From Proteobacteria bacterium DTSAM18 (GTDB lineage Bacteria > Myxococcota_A > UBA796 > GCA-2862545): DNA of 64,000 nucleotides. Shown here in pieces: positions 50,060-57,425 of this stretch; position 1 is the stretch's first letter; each line of letters opens with the position of its first letter. Under the pieces are notes generated by a model that worked only from the letters and a program-made list of their open reading frames with translations, was not told where the DNA came from and did not search any database. Location: the NCBI GenBank assembly GCA_028767165.1, contig JARACJ010000001.1, forward strand, positions 372,001-436,000. The letters run 5' to 3'. The position numbers and the translations under genes were made by a program.

Positions 50060-52033
50060 TCAGGGACCATCGTTCCCGGGGAGGGACTCGATGAGCCACT
50101 GTACCGTACGCAGGAGGTCGTCGAGGGTGCCATCTGTGGCGAGTTGGCTGAGATGGGCAGCGGGAGCGAGGGATTCGCCGGGGACGGGCTCGGTGGCACA
50201 CATTGCCGCGGCGAGATCGCCCTGCGCGAGGACCTCGAGTGCGGGGCCCATGACCTGGTTGTCGCCGACGAGGTCGGAGGCGGTGTGCAGGGACCGCAGC
50301 TCGGGGTCGAGGGAGAGCAGCCAGGGCAGCAGCTCGCCGGCATCCCGGCTCGTGGCCTCGGGATCGGACAGCAGCAGGCCGAGGCGGTCGAGCAGCTGCC
50401 AGGTGTCGTCGGCGGAGGCGAGGGGTCGTGCCAGGGGCGAGACGTCGTCCCAGCCGATGCGTCCGCCGCCCTGGGGCGAGGCGAGGAAAGACAGCCAGGC
50501 CAGCATGTCGTCGAGGACCAGCGGCTCGCCCGCCTGCAGTATCAGCTCGTAGCCGGTGGGATCGCGCAGGGGAGGGAGCAGGGCCATGAGGTCTTCGAGG
50601 AGCAGGGTGGGGCCGAGGTCGCGGATGGCCTCCTCGACGGCCGGGATGGCGCCTGCACGCTGCAGCTCGGTGGCGATGTCGGCCATGGTGCCGAGCTGGT
50701 CCTCGTCGCCGTTCTTCATGGCGTGCAGCAGGGGCAGGGTGGCGGACAGCAGGTCGTAGGCCTCCGGTCGGTACAGGGTGTCGACCACCTGCAGGTCGTC
50801 GACGAGCTGCTGTGTGAGCACCGGGCAGGCGCCGGAGTCGACGACGAGGTCGAGCACCGTCTGGCTGAGGGACCAGCCGAGGACGTCGCTGAGCACGCCG
50901 GTGGAGCTGACCACGAAGTCGGGATCCTGGTCGGCGAGGAAGCCGAGGATGGCCACGGCGACGTTGCCGAGCTCGATGTCCAGCTCCGTGACCCAGATGT
51001 CGACGGTGCAGGAGGCGGGCTGGTTGGCCTGGGCGAGCATGCGCAGCAGGCCGTGCAGGGCGGAGACCTCACCGGGGCCGAGGTAGCCGCCGGAGCGATC
51101 GACGCTCGCCATCCAGGCCGTCTGGGCGGGGACCTCCTGCAGGCTGCCCTCGAGGGACAGCTCCACCAGGGCCTGCTGGGCCAGCGCGGAGAAGCGCGCG
51201 TCGGACAGCATCTGGTGGAGATCTTCGGACAGCGGGACCAGCACGGGCTCGTCGCCGGTGAGCAGGAGGTCGACCAGGTCGTGCAGGCTGTGGCCGCTGA
51301 CGCCGGTCCAGCGGTTGTTCTGGGGCGTGCCGACGGCGACCAGCGCCTCCCCCAGATGCGGCAGCAGCGGGCGCACGTGGGGGCGGATGCGTGGGTCGCT
51401 GGAGGCGTGGTAGGCGGCCAGGGTGTGCAGCAGGCGGGCCGTGTCGTCGTGGGCGAGCAGCTCGGAGAGCCACCGGCGGGTGGGGGCCGAGCCCTGCAGC
51501 CCCTCCGCGACGGGCGGCAGGATGCCGTCGAGGGGCGCCACCAGTCCCTGCTGCAGGAGGTCGGCCCGGGTGAAGTCGAAGCCCGGCGAGGCGACCTCGG
51601 ACGCCGGTCGGCCCCAGGTCCACTCCACGGACAGGTCGATCAGGGTGGACAGCTCCTCGCCCCCGTCGGTGACGGCCTGGGCGGCCGTGCTGACCAGCGA
51701 GAGGGGATCGATGTCGTGGGCGGCGGCGGCGTCGAAGGCCTGGATCAGCCGGACGCCTACGGGCACATCGCTGACCGTAGACGCATCGAAGGCCACGTCG
51801 ACGCCCGTGAGGGTGTCGAGGTGGCCATGGCTGTTCAGGCAGTCGAACAGGTCGTGGAGCTCATCGGTGCCGTGGGTGGAGAGCCCGTCGAGCAGGTTCA
51901 CCCGGTAGCAGACATCGGTGGGCTGGCGCTGGGCCAGCCAGTCGGTGTGCCGTGGCTCCGATGGTGGGATGCAGGCCCACAGGCCGGCGAGGACCAGTGT
52001 GATCCCCAGCAGGCGACTGTGTGGGCCCACCAC
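50060..52033 (-). CDS. Large lipoprotein of unknown function
   Basis: 657 residues from tandem GTG codons. Signal peptide with lipobox LWAC. The mature protein is almost entirely alpha-helical by pattern, with leucine-rich amphipathic helices repeated every 30-40 residues (LLHTLAAYHAS, LHDLVDLLLTGDEPVLVPLSEDLHQML, LHGLLRMLAQ, DDMLAWLSFLA), so a HEAT-like solenoid is plausible. A few cysteines are scattered (CYRVN, DCLN, SCTVD, ACPVL, MCATE). No family is recognised. It is followed closely by upp and preceded by a barrel gene on the same strand. Confidence 0.75.
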   Translation of the reverse strand: MVGPHSRLLGITLVLAGLWACIPPSEPRHTDWLAQRQPTDVCYRVNLLDGLSTHGTDELHDLFDCLNSHGHLDTLTGVDVAFDASTVSDVPVGVRLIQAFDAAAAHDIDPLSLVSTAAQAVTDGGEELSTLIDLSVEWTWGRPASEVASPGFDFTRADLLQQGLVAPLDGILPPVAEGLQGSAPTRRWLSELLAHDDTARLLHTLAAYHASSDPRIRPHVRPLLPHLGEALVAVGTPQNNRWTGVSGHSLHDLVDLLLTGDEPVLVPLSEDLHQMLSDARFSALAQQALVELSLEGSLQEVPAQTAWMASVDRSGGYLGPGEVSALHGLLRMLAQANQPASCTVDIWVTELDIELGNVAVAILGFLADQDPDFVVSSTGVLSDVLGWSLSQTVLDLVVDSGACPVLTQQLVDDLQVVDTLYRPEAYDLLSATLPLLHAMKNGDEDQLGTMADIATELQRAGAIPAVEEAIRDLGPTLLLEDLMALLPPLRDPTGYELILQAGEPLVLDDMLAWLSFLASPQGGGRIGWDDVSPLARPLASADDTWQLLDRLGLLLSDPEATSRDAGELLPWLLSLDPELRSLHTASDLVGDNQVMGPALEVLAQGDLAAAMCATEPVPGESLAPAAHLSQLATDGTLDDLLRTVQWLIESLPGNDGP

Positions 52034-52041
52034 GGGGCGGC

Positions 52042-52674
52042 TCAGTCGAACAGGTAGCGGAAGGCCGCCGCGCCGATCACACCGTGGGAGACCTCGGACT
52101 TGTCGATGCGGAGGCCGTAGGTGGCCTCGACGGTGACTTCGAGGTTCCGGTTGATCTGGAAGCCGGTGTACACGCCAGGCTGGATCAGCATGTACATCTC
52201 CTTCACCTCACCCACGGCGCCGGCACCGACGTGCAGGGCGGGGCCGAAGTGGAGGCGATCCTCGACGGCGCGCAGGGCAGCAGCCTGCAGACCGGCGGAG
52301 AAGGCGATGAAGTCGCGGGCGTCTGCGCGGTAGGGCGAGACGAGGGCGTCGGGCTTCACGTTGCTGACCGTGAGGGCGGGGTCGGTCGTGGCGAAGTCGC
52401 GGAACCAGAACGCACGGAAGACGCCGCGAAGCACCTGATCCTTGTCGCCCAGCGTGAACTCCAGACCAGCGCCCAGGTTCGGGTTGAGCTGCACGTCGAA
52501 GTACTGCTCGTAATCGTTGGGGCTGTCGAAGGCGGGGCCGTTGCCGCCGTTTGCAGCGGTGGAGTAGTACGGGACGCTCTCGGTGTGGAAGCCACCGATC
52601 ACGAAGGGGGCGATGCCACCCGCGTAGGCCTGCGAGGCGAACAGCGAGGCGGTCATCAGTGCGGCGAATCGCAT
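52042..52674 (-). CDS. Small outer-membrane beta-barrel protein
   Basis: 210 residues from the ATG with GGAG nearby. Signal peptide MRFAALMTASLFASQAYA, then alternating hydrophobic strands (FDVQLNPNLGAGLEFTLG, RGVFRAFWFRDFA, LHFGPALHVGAGAV, QPGVYTGFQINRNLEVTVEATYGLRI) and a C-terminal aromatic end (AAFRYLFD). Eight or so strands fit a small barrel of the OmpA/OmpW size class. No catalytic features. Same strand as the downstream large lipoprotein, 8 bp gap, so the pair may act together in the outer membrane. Confidence 0.78.
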   Translation of the reverse strand: MRFAALMTASLFASQAYAGGIAPFVIGGFHTESVPYYSTAANGGNGPAFDSPNDYEQYFDVQLNPNLGAGLEFTLGDKDQVLRGVFRAFWFRDFATTDPALTVSNVKPDALVSPYRADARDFIAFSAGLQAAALRAVEDRLHFGPALHVGAGAVGEVKEMYMLIQPGVYTGFQINRNLEVTVEATYGLRIDKSEVSHGVIGAAAFRYLFD

Positions 52675-52903
52675 GTGTTCTCCGAAGTATCGACGCCGTT
52701 GCATACTCTATGCGGTGCTCTGAATCAAGCGTCGCGGTACGCGAGGGCCTTTGAGGCGGCCATCATAAGCCGCGAACTCCAACATGGGGCAGCAGCGGCG
52801 CAAAGCTCCCGTAAGAGGCATGCGCGGCCGCCGGTGCCTTCGTCCTTCAGGTGCCTTGCCGGCCCGAAGTGTGAAGGTTGCAGGGTGGTGGGTAGCACCG
52901 TTC

Positions 52904-53473
52904 TCAGGGAGCGGTGCTGCTCGTGTCGGCGGTATCCGTGGAGGAAGTGCCGGTATCGACGGGTGCGGTGTCCGTGCCCGTGTCGGTGGCGGTGTCGCCG
53001 GTGTGTCCGGTGTCACCGGTGTCCGGGGGCAGGATGTCGCTGCCGGTGATGGTGAGCCACGCGCCGGTGGACGTACCGATGGAGTTGATCACCACCACCT
53101 GCCACGAGCCGTCCGGCAGGGCGGGAACGAGGAAGCTGAGGGACTGCTCACAGGTACTGCAGGCGTCGTCGCAACCGGGACAGTCGCAGGTGACGAACGC
53201 ACAGTTCTCCAGCTCGACGCAGCTGTCACAGTCGCTGCAGTTCTCGCGGACGACCGCGGTGACGTCGGCCTCGACCCCACCCACGAGGACACGGGTGTCC
53301 TGCAGGTAGGTCTGCTCCATGCCGTCGAGGGAGAGCTCGTCGTCGGGAGACGCCTCGCTCGCGCTGAGGGTGGGCTCGAGGGGGCAGGTGGGGACCGGAA
53401 AGTCCTCGAACTCCTCGCAGGCCCCCATCAAGGTGGTGGCGAGCATCAGGAGGGGGGCGACAAGGCGCTTCAC
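52904..53473 (-). CDS. Cys-rich lipoprotein with Asp-Thr-Gly tail
   Basis: 189 residues from GTG at 53473. Lipobox MGAC. After an IPT/TIG-like or Ig-like start (LSASEASPDDELSLDGMEQTYLQDTRVLVGGVEADVTAVV) comes a cysteine cluster (ENCSDCDSC, CAFVTCDCPGCDDACSTC; 10 Cys in about 30 residues), then a beta segment and a 50-residue tail of DTG/DTA repeats typical of Myxococcota surface proteins. The cluster could bind metal or form dense disulfides. It follows the PBP1A gene with 1 bp between, so the two are co-transcribed. Confidence 0.8.
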   Translation of the reverse strand: MKRLVAPLLMLATTLMGACEEFEDFPVPTCPLEPTLSASEASPDDELSLDGMEQTYLQDTRVLVGGVEADVTAVVRENCSDCDSCVELENCAFVTCDCPGCDDACSTCEQSLSFLVPALPDGSWQVVVINSIGTSTGAWLTITGSDILPPDTGDTGHTGDTATDTGTDTAPVDTGTSSTDTADTSSTAP

Positions 53474-53474
53474 G

Positions 53475-56400
53475 CTACAGCTCCGTGGTGAGGTCTTGCA
53501 GGCTGGCCTCGCCGGCGGTGGTGCCGGTGGCCTCGGGGACCGTGCCCGGGAGGAAGGGGTAGGACCGTCCTCCGGACTTCACGCGACGTCCTGTCGCTTC
53601 GTCGATCTGCACCCAGGACAGGTCGCCGTGGCGGGGGAAGTCGCTGGTGTTGCGGGAATCGGACTTGGGGGCGGCGTACTTCATGTAGTCGACGAAGATG
53701 GGCAGGGCCGTCTTTCCGCCGGTGGAGGACACGCCGAGGGAGGCGGGCTGGTCGAAGCCGACCCACACCGAGGTGAGCACGGTGGGGGAGAAGCCGACGA
53801 ACCAGGCATCCTTGAAGTCGTTGGTGGTGCCCGTCTTGCCGGCGAGGGTGATGCCGAGGTCGCGCCTGGCCTGGGTGGCGGTGCCGCCCTCGACGACGCC
53901 CCGCAGCAGCCAGGTGGCCAGATCCGCCAGGGAAGGATCGATGATCTGCACCGGCTCCGGCATCTGGTGGCGCTCGAGGATCTTGCCGTCGCGGTCGCGG
54001 ACCTCGTCGACGTAGTAGGGGACCGTCCACTTGCCGCCGTTGGCGAACACGGCGTAGGCGCGGACGAGCTCCTCCATGGTGAGCGACGCGGAACCGAGCC
54101 CGAGGGAGAGGTCGCAGGCGCGGCACTGGTAGTCGTCGTCGGGGCCGAGCTGGGCGCGGTGGGCGCGGTCGGACAGGTTGGGATCCTTGGCGGGGAAGCG
54201 GTCGAGGCAGATGGTGCTGTCGCGGGACTCCTCCACCCAGGGGCACAGGTGATCGTTGTCGGGGGTGGTGACGTGATCTTCGGGCAGGGTGTGGGTGGCC
54301 GGACCGCCGATGCCGAGCCGGCGGGCGAAGTCGTAGACGACGTCGTCGTTCATGCCGGGGTCGACGGACTCCAGCACGCGCACGGTGGAGGTGTTGCGGG
54401 ACAGGGCCAACGCCTTGCGCAGGGTGATGTTGCCCATGTAGTCGCCGCCGTAGTTGCCCGGCTTCCAGATGAAGTCGTCCTGGCTGGTCTCGAAGGCGAG
54501 GGGGGCGTCGGCGAACAGGCTGGCAGCGGTGATCTTCTTGGTCTCGAGGGCCGCGGCGTACACGATGGGCTTGAAGGTGGAGCCCACCTGACGCACGGAC
54601 TGCAGGGCGCGGTTGAACTCGGAGCGCTCGAAGTCGGCGGAGCCCACCATGGCGCGGACGGCGCCGGTGGCCACGTCGATGCTCAGGAGGGCGGCCTCGA
54701 CCTCGGGGGTCTGCCACAGGCGGACGGCCAGCAGCTCGCCGGACTCGCCGGGCGTGCCGCGGAAGTCCTTGGCGACCTCCTCGTCGGTGGTGGACATCGC
54801 CTCGAGTCGCACGGGGACGACGTCGCCGGCCTGGAGGATCTGCACGCCGTCGCTGTTCTTCTCGGTGAGGTCGCGGGTGACCCGGGACTTCCAGGAACGG
54901 CGGGGGTTGGGCTCGTACACCCACTTGGACCACTCGACGGGGATGATGCCCTCGTGGGCGCCGATGCGGACGCGGGCGTACTTCTTGGAGACCTCGGTGA
55001 TGACGCCTTCGTAGAGCTCCCCGGGCTTCAGGACCGACTTCGCGGGCTCGGCCACGCGGCCGGCCGGATCCTGATCGTAGGCCCATGCCGCCTTGAGATC
55101 GGCCTCGACCTTCGCGGCGTGGGCATCGATGGCGGCCTTGCCGTCGAGGTGGGTGATGGCGTCGCGGCGGAAGCCCATGCGCTGATCGACGCGGTTCACG
55201 CCCTTGGCCACGGCGGCCTGGGCCCGCTTCTGCAGGTCGAGGTTGCAGGTGGAGACGACCGTGAGGCCGTCGTTGAGCACCCGCTCCTCGCCGTAGGTCT
55301 CCACGAGGTAGCGCCGGGCGGCCTCGGTGCAGTGGGGGGCCTGCTCGCGGAACGTGTTGCTCAGGGGCGTGACCACGATCTCCTGGGCCTCGGCCTCGTC
55401 TGCCTGGGCCTGGGTGATGTAGCCGTTGCGGACCATCTGCCCGAGGACGTACTTCTGCCGGTTCTTGGCGGCGTCGAAGTGGCGGTGGGGGTTCCACGGG
55501 GAGGGCCGGGGAGGCAGGCCCGCGATCATGGCGGCCTCACCGAGGGTGAGCTCGCTGGCGTTCTTGCCGAAGAAGGCGCGGGAGGCGGCCTCGACACCGT
55601 AGGCCTGGGACCCGAGGAAGATCTCGTTCAGGTACAGGTAGAGGATGTGTTCCTTGGTGTAGGCCTTCTCGATGCGCCAGGAGAGCAGGGCCTCCTTGAT
55701 CTTGCGCTCGAGCTTGCGATCGTTGGACAGCAGGAAGTTCTTGGCGACCTGCTGGGTGATCGTGGAGCCACCCTGGGAGACCCGGCCTGCCTTGAGGTTG
55801 CGACCCATGGCGCGGGCGATGCCCATGAAGTCGATGCCGCCGTGGTCGTAGAAGTTGGCGTCCTCGGCGGAGACGAAGGCCTGGCGGACGATCTCGGGGA
55901 TCTCGTCGTACTCGAGCACGTAGCGTCGCTGCTCGTAGATCTCGCCGATGAGCTCGCCGTCGGACGACAGCACCGTGGTGACGGTGGCCGGGCGGTAGGA
56001 GCGCAGGGTGTCGATGGAGGGGAGATCCTTGCCGTAGGTGGCCTGGATCCAGCCCCAGCCGGCGGCGGCACCGACGGCGCCCACGAGCGCGAGGCCGAGG
56101 GCGACCCGGGAGGTGGTGCGCAGGAAGGAGCGCTTGCGGGGCGGGGCCGGGGGCTGTGCGGGGGCCTCGGGGGCGGCCTGCGGTGGCGTGGCCTTGCGTG
56201 CCGCGGCCTTGCGTGCAGCCTCTTCGGCGGCGGCCTTCTTCGCGGCCTCCGTTGCGGCGGCCTTCTTCGCGGCCTCCGTTGCGGCGGCCTTGCGTGCTGC
56301 CTCTTCGGCGGCGGCCTTGCGTGCAGCCTCTTCGGCGGCGGCCTTCTTCGCGGCCTCCGTTGCGGCAGCCTTGCGTGCAGCCTCTTCGGCGGCGGCCTTC

Positions 56401-57077
56401 TTCGCGGCCTCTTCGGCGGCGGCCTTCTTCGCGGCCTTCTTCGCGGCCTCTTCGGCGGCGGCCTTCTTCGCGGCCGCTTCGGCACCGGCCTTTCGGGCTG
56501 CCTGCGCCGCGGCCTCCTGGGCGGCCCGCAGACGGGCGGCCTCCTCCACCTGCACGGAGTGGGCGGCCTGCTCGGCGGCTGCCTTGCGCTCGGCCTCCTC
56601 TTCCGCGGCCCGTTCACGGGCTCGTGCGAGCTCGGCGGCACGGCGGAGGGCTTCCTGCTCGGCCTGGCGAGCCTGCTGGGCCACGTCGTCGACGACCTTC
56701 TTCTCGTCGTCTGCCGGCTGTGGGGGGACCGGGGGCCTCGGCGCGGGGGCCGGCTCGCTGGCGGCGGCCTTCGGAGGGGTCTTCGCCGCGCGCGGGGGAC
56801 CGAAGTCGAGACCGGTGCCGGGGAGCGGGGGAGCCGGCGCGCGGGGGATGCCGCCGTCGCGGGTGTCGGCACCGGTGGTGGCCGGGCGGCGTGCCTTGGG
56901 CGGATCGCCCACGAATCGCTTGCCGCGGGACTGGAGCCGCTCCATCACCCCGTCGGGGTAGGCGATGGCCATGCCCTGCTGGCAGTTGGGGCACAGTTGC
57001 TCGGCGCCGGGGCGAGGGTAGGGCTCGCTGAGGCGGATGGGGTGGCCACAGTGGGGGCAGCGCAGTTTCAGAGGCAT
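53475..57077 (-). CDS. Class A penicillin-binding protein (PBP1A) with zinc-ribbon and Ala/Lys coiled-coil N-terminus
   Basis: 1200 residues from the ATG that starts the zinc ribbon (C7, C10, C29, C32: CPHC and CPNC). Residues 122-296 are an Ala/Lys/Glu-rich coiled coil of near-repeated KAAAEEAARKAAATEAAKK type. A single transmembrane helix at about 324-345 is followed by glycosyltransferase family 51 (EDANFYDHGGIDFMGIARA, GGSTITQQVAKN). The transpeptidase domain has the serine motif GSTFKP, SRN and KTGTTNDFKDAWF. It polymerises and cross-links peptidoglycan. The cytoplasmic zinc ribbon and coiled coil are not part of ordinary PBP1A. Confidence 0.9.
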   Translation of the reverse strand: MPLKLRCPHCGHPIRLSEPYPRPGAEQLCPNCQQGMAIAYPDGVMERLQSRGKRFVGDPPKARRPATTGADTRDGGIPRAPAPPLPGTGLDFGPPRAAKTPPKAAASEPAPAPRPPVPPQPADDEKKVVDDVAQQARQAEQEALRRAAELARARERAAEEEAERKAAAEQAAHSVQVEEAARLRAAQEAAAQAARKAGAEAAAKKAAAEEAAKKAAKKAAAEEAAKKAAAEEAARKAAATEAAKKAAAEEAARKAAAEEAARKAAATEAAKKAAATEAAKKAAAEEAARKAAARKATPPQAAPEAPAQPPAPPRKRSFLRTTSRVALGLALVGAVGAAAGWGWIQATYGKDLPSIDTLRSYRPATVTTVLSSDGELIGEIYEQRRYVLEYDEIPEIVRQAFVSAEDANFYDHGGIDFMGIARAMGRNLKAGRVSQGGSTITQQVAKNFLLSNDRKLERKIKEALLSWRIEKAYTKEHILYLYLNEIFLGSQAYGVEAASRAFFGKNASELTLGEAAMIAGLPPRPSPWNPHRHFDAAKNRQKYVLGQMVRNGYITQAQADEAEAQEIVVTPLSNTFREQAPHCTEAARRYLVETYGEERVLNDGLTVVSTCNLDLQKRAQAAVAKGVNRVDQRMGFRRDAITHLDGKAAIDAHAAKVEADLKAAWAYDQDPAGRVAEPAKSVLKPGELYEGVITEVSKKYARVRIGAHEGIIPVEWSKWVYEPNPRRSWKSRVTRDLTEKNSDGVQILQAGDVVPVRLEAMSTTDEEVAKDFRGTPGESGELLAVRLWQTPEVEAALLSIDVATGAVRAMVGSADFERSEFNRALQSVRQVGSTFKPIVYAAALETKKITAASLFADAPLAFETSQDDFIWKPGNYGGDYMGNITLRKALALSRNTSTVRVLESVDPGMNDDVVYDFARRLGIGGPATHTLPEDHVTTPDNDHLCPWVEESRDSTICLDRFPAKDPNLSDRAHRAQLGPDDDYQCRACDLSLGLGSASLTMEELVRAYAVFANGGKWTVPYYVDEVRDRDGKILERHQMPEPVQIIDPSLADLATWLLRGVVEGGTATQARRDLGITLAGKTGTTNDFKDAWFVGFSPTVLTSVWVGFDQPASLGVSSTGGKTALPIFVDYMKYAAPKSDSRNTSDFPRHGDLSWVQIDEATGRRVKSGGRSYPFLPGTVPEATGTTAGEASLQDLTTEL
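56210..56480 (-). repeat. Coding repeat encoding KAAAEEAARKAA-type units
   Basis: Within the PBP1A gene, 27-33 bp units built from GCGGCGGCCTTCTTCGCGGC and variants repeat in tandem about nine times on the plus strand. They encode Lys-Ala-Ala-Ala-Glu-Glu-Ala-Ala steps. Such repeats expand and contract by slippage, so the coiled-coil length probably varies between strains. Confidence 0.8.
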
Positions 57078-57425
57078 GCGGCGTCGGGTCCTGAGAGGGC
57101 GCCAGGACATGCGTCCGGGGCCTGAGAAGTCGGGTAAGGGTATCTTCGGGGTCTGGCTGCGTCCACCAATGGCAAGGGTGGGCGGCCGACCATGCCGTCC
57201 AGGCTGGAAGACGGCGGGACGGCGCGCGCTGCCGGAGGGGGCTGGGACCGGCGCGAGGACGGGCGTCGGCGCCATGACGGGGGGCGACCGCCGGACGATC
57301 ACGCCAGCCTGACCCGCAACAGCCCCAACGGGGGATGCCCCTATAGGGCGTCACCGGCATTCCCGACGCTCCAGGCTCGTCGATGGCGGTCCGATGCACA
57401 AGGAGTCCCCTTCCGCGGAGGTGTG
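57078..57425. other. Divergent intergenic region between PBP1A and the C-terminal protease
   Basis: About 350 bp between two divergent starts. No credible gene. Near 57332-57350, GGGGATGCCCCTATAGGG contains a partly self-complementary patch. A GGAGG lies at 57417-57421 for the protease. No convincing -35/-10 pair was seen by eye on either strand. Codon bias in the overlapping open frames is random. Confidence 0.5.

Noticed and set aside
49295-52057. 920-codon plus-strand open frame opposite upp and the large lipoprotein
   Set aside because: Composition is that of antisense GC-rich DNA (Gly/Gln/Val/Glu), it crosses two oppositely oriented genes, and upp is unambiguous.
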